Shown here: positions 9,477 to 24,920 of the stretch, piece by piece
Layout of the letters: each line of letters begins with the position of its first letter
Position numbering within the stretch: the stretch's first letter is position 1
Assembly (NCBI GenBank): GCA_964057225.1
Contig: OZ059895.1
Coordinates: 23,074,688 to 23,138,687, forward strand
From: Auanema rhodensis
Taxonomy: Eukaryota > Nematoda > Chromadorea > Rhabditida > Rhabditidae
DNA: 64,000 nucleotides
Reading direction: 5' to 3'
Translations under genes and position numbers: made by a program
The notes under the pieces: model-generated
Told to the model about the DNA's origin: nothing
The model's database searches: none
What the model saw: the letters and a program-made list of their open reading frames with translations, nothing else

Positions 9477-12400
9477 CTAATGCATCATTTTTCAAACGAT
9501 CATAACTAATTTTTGTATTAAGCGTTTCTCAATGTAGTATAGTGCATTCGATGCGGATTTTTAAGCTGCATCGATCTGTGTTATCAGATTTGCGCTAGCT
9601 TAAAAATGCACCGAGATATCAACTGATATAAGTTCACACTTATATCCTCGATTTTCACCCTGAAGAATTAATTTTTTCGTTGAATAACAATGTCCATCGT
9701 CTTTGCCTTGAAAAAAGAAATCTAAAAACATCTACTTTTTGCTAAATTATTTTGAAATTTTTCGAAAAAATTTTTGTCAAAATGTTTTTGGAAGCAATGT
9801 TGAGTGTACATGGAAACTCAACATACACTAATGCATCATTTTTCAAACGATCATAACTAATTTTTGTATTAAGCGTTTCTCAATGTAGTATAGTGCATTC
9901 GATGCGGATTTTTAAGCTGCATCGATCTGTGTTATCAGATTTGCGCTAGCTTAAAAATGCACCGAGATATCAACTGATATAAGTTCACACTTATATCCTC
10001 GATTTTCACCCTGAAGAATTAATTTTTTCGTTGAATAACAATGTCCATCGTCTTTGCCTTGAAAAAAGAAATCTAAAAACATCTACTTTTTGCTAAATTA
10101 TTTTGAAATTTTTCGAAAAAATTTTTGTCAAAATGTTTTTGGAAGCAATGTTGAGTGTACATGGAAACTCAACATACACTAATGCATCATTTTTCAAACG
10201 ATCATAACTAATTTTTGTATTAAGCGTTTCTCAATGTAGTATAGTGCATTCGATGCAGATTTTTAAGCTGCGTCGATCTGTGTTATCAGATTTGCGCTAG
10301 CTTAAAAATGCACCGAGATATCAACTGATATATGTTCACACTTATATCCTCGATTTTCACCCTGAAGAATTAATTTTTTCGTTGAATAACAATGTCCATC
10401 GTCTTTGCCTTAAAAAAAGAAATCTAAAAACATCTACTTTTTGCTAAATTATTTTGAACTTTTTCGAAAAAATTTTTGTCAAAATGTTTTTGGAAGCAAT
10501 GTTGAGTGTACATGGAAACTCAACATACACTAATGCATCATTTTTCAAACGATCATAACTAATTTTTGTATTAAGCGTTTCTCAATGTAATATAGTGCAT
10601 TCGATGCGGATTTTTAAGCTGCGTCGATCTGTTTTATCAGATTTGCGCTAGCTTAAAAATGCACCGAGATATCAACTGATATAAGTTCACACTTATATCC
10701 TCGATTTTCACCCTGAAGAATTAATTTTTTCGTTGAATAACAATGTCTATCGTCTTCGCCTTGAAAAAAGGAATCTAAAAGCATCTACTTTTTGCTAAAT
10801 TATTTCGAAATTTTTCGAAAAAATTTTTGTCAAAATGTTTTTGGAAGCAATGTTGAGTGTACATGGAAACTCAACATACACTAATGCATCATTTTTCAAA
10901 CGATCATAACTAATTTTTGTATTAAGCGTTTCTCAATGTAGTATAGTGCATTCGATGCGGATTTTTAAGCTGCATCGATCTGTGTTATCAGATTTGCGCT
11001 AGCTTAAAAATGCACCGAGATATCAACTGATATAAGTTCACACTTATATCCTCGATTTTCACCCTGAAGAATTAATTTTTTCGTTGAATAACAATGTCCA
11101 TCGTCTTTGCCTTGAAAAAAGAAATCTAAAAACATCTACTTTTTGCTAAATTATTTTGAAATTTTTCGAAAAAATTTTTGTCAAAATGTTTTTGGAAGCA
11201 ATGTTGAGTGTACATGGAAACTCAACATACACTAATGCATCATTTTTCAAACGATCATAACTAATTTTTGTATTAAGCGTTTCTCAATGTAGTATAGTGC
11301 ATTCGATGCAGATTTTTAAGCTGCGTCGATCTGTGTTATCAGATTTGCGCTAGCTTAAAAATGCACCGAGATATCAACTGATATATGTTCACACTTATAT
11401 CCTCGATTTTCACCCTGAAGAATTAATTTTTTCGTTGAATAACAATGTCCATCGTCTTTGCCTTGAAAAAAGAAATCTAAAAACATCTACTTTTTGCTAA
11501 ATTATTTTGAACTTTTTCGAAAAAATTTTTGTCAAAATGTTTTTGGAAGCAATGTTGAGTGTACATGGAAACTCAACATACACTAATGCATCATTTTTCA
11601 AACGATCATAACTAATTTTTGTATTAAGCGTTTTTCAATGTAGTATAGTGCATTCAATGCTGATTTTTAAGCTGCATCGATCTGTGTTATCAGATTTGCG
11701 CTAGCTTAAAAATGCACCGAGATATCAACTGATATAAGTTCACACTTATATCCTCGATTTTCACCCTGAAGAATTAATTTTTTCGTTGAATAACAATGTC
11801 CATCGTCTTTGCCTTGAAAAAAGAAATCTAAAAACATCTACTTTTTGCTAAATTATTTTGAAATTTTTCGAAAAAATTTTTGTCAAAATGTTTTTGGAAG
11901 CAATGTTGAGTGTACATGGAAACTCAACATACACTAATGCATCATTTTTCAAACGATCATAACTAATTTTTGTATTAAGCGTTTCTCAATGTAGTATAGT
12001 GCATTCGATGCAGATTTTTAAGCTGCGTCGATCTGTGTTATCAGATTTGCGCTAGCTTAAAAATGCACCGAGATATCAACTGATATATGTTCACACTTAT
12101 ATCCTCGATTTTCACCCTGAAGAATTAATTTTTTCGTTGAATAACAATGTCCATCGTCTTTGCCTTGAAAAAAGAAATCTAAAAACATCTACTTTTTGCT
12201 AAATTATTTTGAACTTTTTCGAAAAAATTTTTGTCAAAATGTTTTTGGAAGCAATGTTGAGTGTACATGGAAACTCAACATACACTAATGCATCATTTTT
12301 CAAACGATCATAACTAATTTTTGTATTAAGTGTTTCTTAATGTAGTATAGTGCATTCGATGCGGATTTTTAAGCTGCGTCGATCTGTTTTATCAGATTTG

Positions 12401-15400
12401 CGCTAGCTTAAAAATGCACCGAGATATCAACTGATATAAGTTCACACTTATATCCTCGATTTTCACCCTGAAGAATTAATTTTTTCGTTGAATAACAATG
12501 TCTATCGTCTTTGCCTTGAAAAAAGGAATCTAAAAGCATCTACTTTTTGCTAAATTATTTCGAAATTTTTCGAAAAAATTTTTGTCAAAATGTTTTTGGA
12601 AGCAATGTTGAGTGTACATGGAAACTCAACATACACTAATGCATCATTTTTCAAACGATCATAACTAATTTTTGTATTAAGCGTTTCTCAATGTAGTATA
12701 GTGCATTCGATGCGGATTTTTAAGCTGCATCGATCTGTGTTATCAGATTTGCGCTAGCTTAAAAATGCACCGAGATATCAACTGATATAAGTTCACACTT
12801 ATATCCTCGATTTTCACCCTGAAGAATTAATTTTTTCGTTGAATAACAATGTCCATCGTCTTTGCCTTGAAAAAAGAAATCTAAAAACATCTACTTTTTG
12901 CTAAATTATTTTGAAATTTTTCGAAAAAATTTTTGTCAAAATGTTTTTGGAAGCAATGTTGAGTGTACATGGAAACTCAACATACACTAATGCATCATTT
13001 TTCAAACGATCATAACTAATTTTTGTATTAAGCGTTTCTCAATGTAGTATAGTGCATTCGATGCAGATTTTTAAGCTGCGTCGATCTGTGTTATCAGATT
13101 TGCGCTAGCTTAAAAATGCACCGAGATATCAACTGATATAAGTTCACACTTATATCCTCGATTTTCACCCTGAAGAATTAATTTTTTCGTTGAATAACAA
13201 TGTCCATCGTCTTTGCCTTGAAAAAAGAAATCTAAAAACATCTACTTTTTGCTAAATTATTTTGAAATTTTTCGAAAAAATTTTTGTCAAAATGTTTTTG
13301 GAAGCAATGTTGAGTGTACATGGAAACTCAACATACACTAATGCATCATTTTTCAAACGATCATAACTAATTTTTGTATTAAGCGTTTCTCAATGTAGTA
13401 TAGTGCATTCGATGCGGATTTTTAAGCTGCATCGATCTGTGTTATCAGATTTGCGCTAGCTTAAAAATGCACCGAGATATCAACTGATATAAGTTCACAC
13501 TTATATCCTCGATTTTCACCCTGAAGAATTAATTTTTTCGTTGAATAACAATGTCCATCGTCTTTGCCTTGAAAAAAGAAATCTAAAAACATCTACTTTT
13601 TGCTAAATTATTTCGAAATTTTTCGAAAAAATTTTTGTCAAAATGTTTTTGGAAGCAATGTTGAGTGTACATGGAAACTCAACATACACTAATGCATCAT
13701 TTTTCAAACGATCATAACTAATTTTTGTATTAAGCGTTTCTCAATGAAGTATAGTGCATTCGATGCGGATTTTTAAGCTGCATCGATCTATGTTATCAGA
13801 TTTGCGCTAGCTTAAAAATGCACCGAGATATCAACTGATATAAGTTCACACTTATATCCTCGATTTTCACCCTGAAGAATTAATTTTTTCGTTGAATAAC
13901 AATGTCCATCGTCTTTGCCTTGAAAAAAGAAATCTAAAAACATCTACTTTTTGCTAAATTATTTTGAAATTTTTCGAAAAAATTTTTGTCAAAATGTTTT
14001 TGGAAGCAATGTTGAGTGTACATGGAAACTCAACATACACTAATGCATCATTTTTCAAACGATCATAACTAATTTTTGTATTAAGCGTTTCTCAATGTAG
14101 TATAGTGCATTCGATGCAGATTTTTAAGCTGCGTCGATCTGTGTTATCAGATTTGCGCTAGCTTAAAAATGCACCGAGATATCAACTGATATATGTTCAC
14201 ACTTATATCCTCGATTTTCACCCTGAAGAATTAATTTTTTCGTTGAATAACAATGTCCATCGTCTTTGCCTTGAAAAAAGAAATCTAAAAACATCTACTT
14301 TTTGCTAAATTATTTTGAACTTTTTCGAAAAAATTTTTGTCAAAATGTTTTTGGAAGCAATGTTGAGTGTACATGGAAACTCAACATACACTAATGCATC
14401 ATTTTTCAAACGATCATAACTAATTTTTGTATTAAGCGTTTCTCAATGTAGTATAGTGCATTCGATGCGGATTTTTAAGCTGCATCGATCTGTGTTATCA
14501 GATTTGCGCTAGCTTAAAAATGCACCGAGATATCAACTGATATAAGTTCACACTTATATCCTCGATTTTCACCCTGAAGAATTAATTTTTTCGTTGAATA
14601 ACAATGTCCATCGTCTTTGCCTTGAAAAAAGAAATCTAAAAACATCTACTTTTTGCTAAATTATTTCGAAATTTTTCGAAAAAATTTTTGTCAAAATGTT
14701 TTTGGAAGCAATGTTGAGTGTACATGGAAACTCAACATACACTAATGCATCATTTTTCAAACGATCATAACTAATTTTTGTATTAAGCGTTTTTCAATGT
14801 AGTATAGTGCATTCGATGCGGATTTTTAAGCTGCATCGATCTGTGTTATCAGATTTGCGCTAGCTTAAAAATGCACCGAGATATCAACTGATATAAGTTC
14901 ACACTTATATCCTCGATTTTCACCCTGAAGAATTAATTTTTTCGTTGAATAACAATGTCCATCGTCTTTGCCTTGAAAAAAGAAATCTAAAAACATCTAC
15001 TTTTTGCTAAATTATTTTGAAATTTTTCGAAAAAATTTTTGTCAAAATGTTTTTGGAAGCAATGTTGAGTGTACATGGAAACTCAACATACACTAATGCA
15101 TCATTTTTCAAACGATCATAACTAATTTTTGTATTAAGCGTTTCTCAATGTAGTATAGTGCATTCGATGCAGATTTTTAAGCTGCGTCGATCTGTGTTAT
15201 CAGATTTGCGCTAGCTTAAAAATGCACCGAGATATCAACTGATATATGTTCACACTTATATCCTCGATTTTCACCCTGAAGAATTAATTTTTTCGTTGAA
15301 TAACAATGTCCATCGTCTTTGCCTTGAAAAAAGAAATCTAAAAACATCTACTTTTTGCTAAATTATTTTGAACTTTTTCGAAAAAATTTTTGTCAAAATG

Positions 15401-18400
15401 TTTTTGGAAGCAATGTTGAGTGTACATGGAAACTCAACATACACTAATGCATCATTTTTCAAACGATCATAACTAATTTTTGTATTAAGCGTTTCTCAAT
15501 GTAGTATAGTGCATTCGATGCGGATTTTTAAGCTGCATCGATCTGTGTTATCAGATTTGCGCTAGCTTAAAAATGCACCGAGATATCAACTGATATAAGT
15601 TCACACTTATATCCTCGATTTTCACCCTGAAGAATTAATTTTTTCGTTGAATAACAATGTCCATCGTCTTTGCCTTGAAAAAAGAAATCTAAAAACATCT
15701 ACTTTTTGCTAAATTATTTTGAAATTTTTCGAAAAAATTTTTGTCAAAATGTTTTTGGAAGCAATGTTGAGTGTACATGGAAACTCAACATACACTAATG
15801 CATCATTTTTCAAACGATCATAACTAATTTTTGTATTAAGCGTTTCTCAATGTAGTATAGTGCATTCGATGCAGATTTTTAAGCTGCGTCGATCTGTGTT
15901 ATCAGATTTGCGCTAGCTTAAAAATGCACCGAGATATCAACTGATATATGTTCACACTTATATCCTCGATTTTCACCCTGAAGAATTAATTTTTTCGTTG
16001 AATAACAATGTCCATCGTCTTTGCCTTGAAAAAAGAAATCTAAAAACATCTACTTTTTGCTAAATTATTTTGAACTATTTCGAAAAAATTTTTGTCAAAA
16101 TGTTTTTGGAAGCAATGTTGAGTGTACATGGAAACTCAACATACACTAATGCATCATTTTTCAAACGATCATAACTAATTTTTGTATTAAGCGTTTCTCA
16201 ATGTAGTATAGTGCATTCGATGCGGATTTTGAAGTTGCATCGATCTGTGTTATCAGATTTGCGCTAGATTAAAAATGCACCGAGATATCAACTGATATAA
16301 GTTCACACTTATATCCTCGATTTTCACCCTGAAGAATTAATTTTTTCGTTGAATAACAATGTCCATCGTCTTTGCCTTGAAAAAAGAAATCTAAAAACAT
16401 CTACTTTTTGCTAAATTATTTTGAAATTTTTCGAAAAAATTTTTGTCAAAATGTTTTTGGAAGCAATGTTGAGTGTACATGGAAACTCAACATACACTAA
16501 TGCATCATTTTTCAAACGATCATAACTAATTTTTGTATTAAGCGTTTCTCAATGTAGTATAGTGCATTCGATGCGGATTTTTAAGCTGCGTCGATCTGTT
16601 TTATCAGATTTGCGCTAGCTTAAAAATGCACCGAGATATCAACTGATATAAGTTCACACTTATATCCTCGATTTTCACCCTGAAGAATTAATTTTTTCGT
16701 TGAATAACAATGTCTATCGTCTTTGCCTTGAAAAAAGGAATCTAAAAGCATCTACTTTTTGCTAAATTATTTCGAAATTTTTCGAAAAAATTTTTGTCAA
16801 AATGTTTTTGGAAGCAATGTTGAGTGTACATGGAAACTCAACATACACTAATGCATCATTTTTCAAACGATCATAACTAATTTTTGTATTAAGCGTTTCT
16901 CAATGTAGTATAGTGCATTCGATGCGGATTTTTAAGCTGCATCGATCTGTGTTATCAGATTTGCGCTAGCTTAAAAATGCACCGAGATATCAACTGATAT
17001 AAGTTCACACTTATATCCTCGATTTTCACCCTGAACAATTAATTTTTTCGTTGAATAACAATGTCCATCGTCTTTGCCTTGAAAAAAGAAATCTAAAAAC
17101 ATCTACTTTTTGCTATATTATTTTGAAATTTTTCGAAAAAATTTTTGTCAAAATGTTTTTGGAAGCAATGTTGAGTGTACATGGAAACTCAACATACACT
17201 AATGCATCATTTTTCAAACGATCATAACTAATTTTTGTATTAAGCGTTTCTCAATGTAGTATAGTGCATTCGATGCAGATTTTTAAGCTGCGTCGATCTG
17301 TGTTATCAGATTTGCGCTAGCTTAAAAATGCACCGAGATATCAACTGATATATGTTCACACTTATATCCTCGATTTTCACCCTGAAGAATTAATTTTTTC
17401 GTTGAATAACAATGTCCATCGTCTTTGCCTTGAAAAAAGAAATCTAAAAACATCTACTTTTTGCTAAATTATTCTGAACTTTTTCGAAAAAATTTTTGTC
17501 AAAATGTTTTTGGAAGCAATGTTGAGTGTACATGGAAACTCAACATACACTAATGCATCATTTTTCAAACGATCATAACTAATTTTTGTATTAAGCGTTT
17601 CTCAATGTAGTATAGTGCATTCGATGCGGATTTTTAAGCTGCATCGATCTGTGTTATCAGATTTGCGCTAGCTTAAAAATGCACCGAGATATCAACTGAT
17701 ATAAGTTCACACTTATATCCTCGATTTTCACCCTGAAGAATTAATTTTTTCGTTGAATAACAATGTCCATCGTCTTTGCCTTGAAAAAAGAAATCTAAAA
17801 ACATCTACTTTTTGCTAAATTATTTTGAAATTTTTCGAAAAAATTTTTGTCAAAATGTTTTTGGAAGCAATGTTGAGTGTACATGGAAACTCAACATACA
17901 CTAATGCATCATTTTTCAAACGATCATAACTAATTATTGTATTAAGCGTTTCTCAATGTAGTATAGTGCATTCGATGCGGATTTTTAAGCTGCGTCGATC
18001 TGTTTTATCAGATTTGCGCTAGCTTAAAAATGCACCGAGATATCAACTGATATAAGTTCACTCTTATATCCTCGATTTTCACCCTGAAGAATTAATTTTT
18101 TCGTTGAATAACAATGTCTATCGTCTTTGCCTTGAAAAAAGGAATCTAAAAGCATCTACTTTTTGCTAAATTATTTCGAAATTTTTCGAAAAAATTTTTG
18201 TCAAAATGTTTTTGGAAGCAATGTTGAGTGTACATGGAAACTCAACATACACTAATGCATCATTTTTCAAACGATCATAACTAATTTTTGTATTAAGCGT
18301 TTCTCAATGTAGTATAGTGCATTCGATGCAGATTTTTAAGCTGCGTCGATCTGTGTTATCAGATTTGCGCTAGCTTAAAAATGCACCGAGATATCAACTG

Positions 18401-18953
18401 ATATATGTTCACACTTATATCCTCGATTTTCACCCTGAAGAATTAATTTTTTCGTTGAATAACAATGTCCATCGTCTTTGCCTTGAAAAAAGAAATCTAA
18501 AAACATCTACTTTTTGCTAAATTATTTTGAACTTTTTCGAAAAAATTTTTGTCAAAATGTTTTTGGAAGCAATGTTGAGTGTACATGGAAACTCAACATA
18601 CACTAATGCATCATTTTTCAAACGATCATAACTAATTTTTGTATTAAGCGTTTCTCAATGTAGTATAGTGCATTCGATGCGGATTTTTAAGCTGCATCGA
18701 TCTGTGTTATCAGATTTGCGCTAGCTTAAAAATGCACCGAGATATCAACTGATATAAGTTCACACTTATATCCTCGATTTTCACCCTGAAGAATTAATTT
18801 TTTCGTTGAATAACAATGTCCATCGTCTTTGCCTTGAAAAAAGAAATCTAAAAACATCTACTTTTTGCTAAATTATTTTGAAATTTTTCGAAAAAATTTT
18901 TGTCAAAATGTTTTTGGAAGCAATGTTGAGTGTACATGGAAACTCAACATACA

Positions 18954-20006
18954 CTAATGCATCATTTTTCAAACGATCATAACTAATTATTGTATTAAGC
19001 GTTTCTCAATGTAGTATAGTGCATTCGATGCAGATTTTTAAGCTGCGTCGATCTGTGTTATCAGATTTGCGCTAGCTTAAAAATGCACCGAGATATCAAC
19101 TGATATATGTTCACACTTATATCCTCGATTTTCACCCTGAAGAATTAATTTTTTCGTTGAATAACAATGTCCATCGTCTTTGCCTTGAAAAAAGAAATCT
19201 AAAAACATCTACTTTTTGCTAAATTATTTTGAACTTTTTCGAAAAAATTTTTGTCAAAATGTTTTTGGAAGCAATGTTGAGTGTACATGGAAACCCAACA
19301 TACACTAATGCATCATTTTTCAAACGATCATAACTAATTTTTGTATTAAGCGTTTCTCAATGTAGTATAGTGCATTCGATGCGGATTTTTAAGCTGCGTC
19401 GATCTGTTTTATCAGATTTGCGCTAGCTTAAAAATGCACCGAGATATCAACTGATATAAGTTCACACTTATATCCTCGATTTTCACCCTGAAGAATTAAT
19501 TTTTTCGTTGAATAACAATGTCTATCGTCTTCGCCTTGAAAAAAGGAATCTAAAAGCATCTACTTTTTGCTAAATTATTTCGAAATTTTTCGAAAAAATT
19601 TTTGTCAAAATGTTTTTGGAAGCAATGTTGAGTGTACATGGAAACTCAACATACACTAATGCATCATTTTTCAAACGATCATAACTAATTTTTGTATTAA
19701 GCGTTTCTCAATGTAGTATAGTGCATTCGATGCGGATTTTTAAGCTGCATCGATCTGTGTTATCAGATTTGCGCTAGCTTAAAAATGCACCGAGATATCA
19801 ACTGATATAAGTTCACACTTATATCCTCGATTTTCACCCTGAAGAATTAATTTTTTCGTTGAATAACAATGTCCATCGTCTTTGCCTTGAAAAAAGAAAT
19901 CTAAAAACATCTACTTTTTGCAAAATTATTTTGAAATTTTTCGAAAAAATTTTTGTCAAAATGTTTTTGGAAGCAATGTTGAGTGTACATGGAAACTCAA
20001 CATACA
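18954..20006 (+). repeat. Trimer HOR unit b-c-a, copy 1
   Basis: M55-M57 form a 1053-bp unit. M55 has the rare TAATTATTG (p36 A, base 18989) and AAACCCAAC (base 19295); M56 has CTTCGCC. All three markers recur 1053 bp downstream. M57 has a private T to A at 19922 that the next copy lacks. Confidence 0.85.
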
Positions 20007-21059
20007 CTAATGCATCATTTTTCAAACGATCATAACTAATTATTGTATTAAGCGTTTCTCAATGTAGTATAGTGCATTCGATGCAGATTTTTAAGCTGCG
20101 TCGATCTGTGTTATCAGATTTGCGCTAGCTTAAAAATGCACCGAGATATCAACTGATATATGTTCACACTTATATCCTCGATTTTCACCCTGAAGAATTA
20201 ATTTTTTCGTTGAATAACAATGTCCATCGTCTTTGCCTTGAAAAAAGAAATCTAAAAACATCTACTTTTTGCTAAATTATTTTGAACTTTTTCGAAAAAA
20301 TTTTTGTCAAAATGTTTTTGGAAGCAATGTTGAGTGTACATGGAAACCCAACATACACTAATGCATCATTTTTCAAACGATCATAACTAATTTTTGTATT
20401 AAGCGTTTCTCAATGTAGTATAGTGCATTCGATGCGGATTTTTAAGCTGCGTCGATCTGTTTTATCAGATTTGCGCTAGCTTAAAAATGCACCGAGATAT
20501 CAACTGATATAAGTTCACACTTATATCCTCGATTTTCACCCTGAAGAATTAATTTTTTCGTTGAATAACAATGTCTATCGTCTTCGCCTTGAAAAAAGGA
20601 ATCTAAAAGCATCTACTTTTTGCTAAATTATTTCGAAATTTTTCGAAAAAATTTTTGTCAAAATGTTTTTGGAAGCAATGTTGAGTGTACATGGAAACTC
20701 AACATACACTAATGCATCATTTTTCAAACGATCATAACTAATTTTTGTATTAAGCGTTTCTCAATGTAGTATAGTGCATTCGATGCGGATTTTTAAGCTG
20801 CATCGATCTGTGTTATCAGATTTGCGCTAGCTTAAAAATGCACCGAGATATCAACTGATATAAGTTCACACTTATATCCTCGATTTTCACCCTGAAGAAT
20901 TAATTTTTTCGTTGAATAACAATGTCCATCGTCTTTGCCTTGAAAAAAGAAATCTAAAAACATCTACTTTTTGCTAAATTATTTTGAAATTTTTCGAAAA
21001 AATTTTTGTCAAAATGTTTTTGGAAGCAATGTTGAGTGTACATGGAAACTCAACATACA
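20007..21059 (+). repeat. Trimer HOR unit b-c-a, copy 2
   Basis: M58-M60 repeat M55-M57, including TAATTATTG at 20042, CCCAAC at 20348 and CTTCGCC in M59. A further b copy with both b markers is M66 (22850 and 23156), eight monomers on, so this lineage has also moved beyond simple tandem duplication. Confidence 0.85.
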
Positions 21060-24000
21060 CTAATGCATCATTTTTCAAACGATCATAACTTATTTTTGTA
21101 TTAAGCGTTTCTCAATGTAGTATAGTGCATTCGATGCGGATTTTTAAGCTGCGTCGATCTGTTTTATCAGATTTGCGCTAGCTTAAAAATGCACCGAGAT
21201 ATCAACTGATATAAGTTCACACTTATATCCTCGATTTTCACCCTGAAGAATTAATTTTTTCGTTGAATAACAATGTCTATCGTCTTCGCCTTGAAAAAAG
21301 GAATCTAAAAGCATCTACTTTTTGCTAAATTATTTCGAAATTTTTCGAAAAAATTTTTGTCAAAATGTTTTTGGAAGCAATGTTGAGTGTACATGGAAAC
21401 TCAACATACACTAATGCATCATTTTTCAAACGATCATAACTAATTTTTGTATTAAGCGTTTCTCAATGTAGTATAGTGCATTCGATGCGGATTTTTAAGC
21501 TGCATCGATCTGTGTTATCAGATTTGCGCTAGCTTAAAAATGCACCGAGATATCAACTGATATAAGTTCACACTTATATCCTCGATTTTCACCCTGAAGA
21601 ATTAATTTTTTCGTTGAATAACAATGTCCATCGTCTTTGCCTTGAAAAAAGAAATCTAAAAACATCTACTTTTTGCTAAATTATTTTGAAATTTTTCGAA
21701 AAAATTTTTGTCAAAATGTTTTTGGAAGCAATGTTGAGTGTACATGGAAACTCAACATACACTAATGCATCATTTTTCAAACGATCATAACTAATTTTTG
21801 TATTAAGCGTTTCTCAATGTAGTATAGTGCATTCGATGCGGATTTTTAAGCTGCGTCGATCTGTTTTATCAGATTTGCGCTAGCTTAAAAATGCACCGAG
21901 ATATCAACTGATATAGGTTCACACTTATATCCTCGATTTTCACCCTGAAGAATTAATTTTTTCGTTGAATAACAATGTCTATCGTCTTTGCCTTGAAAAA
22001 AGGAATCTAAAAGCATCTACTTTTTGCTAAATTATTTCGAAATTTTTCGAAAAAATTTTTGTCAAAATGTTTTTGGAAGCAATGTTGAGTGTACATGGAA
22101 ACTCAACATACACTAATGCATCATTTTTCAAACGATCATAACTAATTTTTGTATTAAGCGTTTCTCAATGTAGTATAGTGCATTCGATGCGGATTTTTAA
22201 GCTGCATCGATCTGTGTTATCAGATTTGCGCTAGCTTAAAAATGCACCGAGATATCAACTGATATAAGTTCACACTTATATCCTCGATTTTCACCCTGAA
22301 GAATTAATTTTTTCGTTGAATAACAATGTCCATCGTCTTTGCCTTGAAAAAAGAAATCTAAAAACATCTACTTTTTGCTAAATTATTTTGAAATTTTTCG
22401 AAAAAATTTTTGTCAAAATGTTTTTGGAAGCAATGTTGAGTGTACATGGAAACTCAACATACACTAATGCATCATTTTTCAAACGATCATAACTAATTTT
22501 TGTATTAAGCGTTTCTCAATGTAGTATAGTGCATTCGATGCGGATTTTTAAGCTGCATCGATCTGTGTTATCAGATTTGCGCTAGCTTAAAAATGCACCG
22601 AGATATCAACTGATATAAGTTCACACTTATATCCTCGATTTTCACCCTGAAGAATTAATTTTTTCGTTGAATAACAATGTCCATCGTCTTTGCCTTGAAA
22701 AAAGAAATCTAAAAACATCTACTTTTTGCTAAATTATTTTGAAATTTTTCGAAAAAATTTTTGTCAAAATGTTTTTGGAAGCAATGTTGAGTGTACATGG
22801 AAACTCAACATACACTAATGCATCATTTTTCAAACGATCATAACTAATTATTGTATTAAGCGTTTCTCAATGTAGTATAGTGCATTCGATGCAGATTTTT
22901 AAGCTGCGTCGATCTGTGTTATCAGATTTGCGCTAGCTTAAAAATGCACCGAGATATCAACTGATATATGTTCACACTTATATCCTCGATTTTCACCCTG
23001 AAGAATTAATTTTTTCGTTGAATAACAATGTCCATCGTCTTTGCCTTGAAAAAAGAAATCTAAAAACATCTACTTTTTGCTAAATTATTTTGAACTTTTT
23101 CGAAAAAATTTTTGTCAAAATGTTTTTGGAAGCAATGTTGAGTGTACATGGAAACCCAACATACACTAATGCATCATTTTTCAAACGATCATAACTAATT
23201 TTTGTATTAAGCGTTTCTCAATGTAGTATAGTGCATTCGATGCGGATTTTTAAGCTGCATCGATCTGTGTTATCAGATTTGCGCTAGCTTAAAAATGCAC
23301 CGAGATATCAACTGATATAAGTTCACACTTATATCCTCGATTTTCACCCTGAAGAATTAATTTTTTCGTTGAATAACAATGTCCATCGTCTTTGCCTTGA
23401 AAAAAGAAATCTAAAAACATCTACTTTTTGCTAAATTATTTTGAAATTTTTCGAAAAAATTTTTGTCAAAATGTTTTTGGAAGCAATGTTGAGTGTACAT
23501 GGAAACTCAACATACACTAATGCATCATTTTTCAAACGATCATAACTAATTTTTGTATTAAGCGTTTCTCAATGTAGTATAGTGCATTCGATGCGGATTT
23601 TTAAGCTGCGTCGATCTGTTTTATCAGATTTGCGCTAGCTTAAAAATGCACCGAGATATCAACTGATATAGGTTCACACTTATATCCTCGATTTTCACCC
23701 TGAAGAATTAATTTTTTCGTTGAATAACAATGTCTATCGTCTTTGCCTTGAAAAAAGGAATCTAAAAGCATCTACTTTTTGCTAAATTATTTCGAAATTT
23801 TTCGAAAAAATTTTTGTCAAAATGTTTTTGGAAGCAATGTTGAGTGTACATGGAAACTCAACATACACTAATGCATCATTTTTCAAACGATCATAACTAA
23901 TTTTTGTATTAAGCGTTTCTCAATGTAGTATAGTGCATTCGATGCGGATTTTTAAGCTGCATCGATCTGTGTTATCAGATTTGCGCTAGCTTAAAAATGC

Positions 24001-24920
24001 ACCGAGATATCAACTGATATAAGTTCACACTTATATCCTCGATTTTCACCCTGAAGAATTAATTTTTTCGTTGAATAACAATGTCCATCGTCTTTGCCTT
24101 GAAAAAAGAAATCTAAAAACATCTACTTTTTGCTAAATTATTTTGAAATTTTTCGAAAAAATTTTTGTCAAAATGTTTTTGGAAGCAATGTTGAGTGTAC
24201 ATGGAAACTCAACATACACTAATGCATCATTTTTCAAACGATCATAACTAATTTTTGTATTAAGCGTTTCTCAATGTAGTATAGTGCATTCGATGCTGAT
24301 TTTTAAGCTGCATCGATCTGTGTTATCAGATTTGCGCTAGCTTAAAAATGCACCGAGATATCAACTGATATAAGTTCACACTTATATCCTCGATTTTCAC
24401 CCTGAAGAATTAATTTTTTCGTTGAATAACAATGTCCATCGTCTTTGCCTTGAAAAAAGAAATCTAAAAACATCTACTTTTTGCTAAATTATTTTGAAAT
24501 TTTTCGAAAAAATTTTTGTCAAAATGTTTTTGGAAGCAATGTTGAGTGTACATGGAAACTCAACATACACTAATGCATCATTTTTCAAACGATCATAACT
24601 AATTTTTGTATTAAGCGTTTCTCAATGTAGTATAGTGCATTCGATGCAGATTTTTAAGCTGCGTTGATCTGTGTTATCAGATTTGCGCTAGCTTAAAAAT
24701 GCACCGAGATATCAACTGATATATGTTCACACTTATATCCTCGATTTTCACCCTGAAGAATTAATTTTTTCGTTGAATAACAATGTCCATCGTCTTTGCC
24801 TTGAAAAAAGGAATCTAAAAACATCTACTTTTTGCTAAATTATTTTGAACTTTTTCGAAAAAATTTTTGTCAAAATGTTTTTGGAAGCAATGTTGAGTGT
24901 ACATGGAAACTCAACATACA

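Noticed and set aside
19834-20025. 63-codon minus-strand open reading frame
   Set aside because: It lies wholly inside two satellite monomers, starts with TTG, and exists only because of a private T to A at 19922. It shows no domain, no conservation in sister copies and no gene context.
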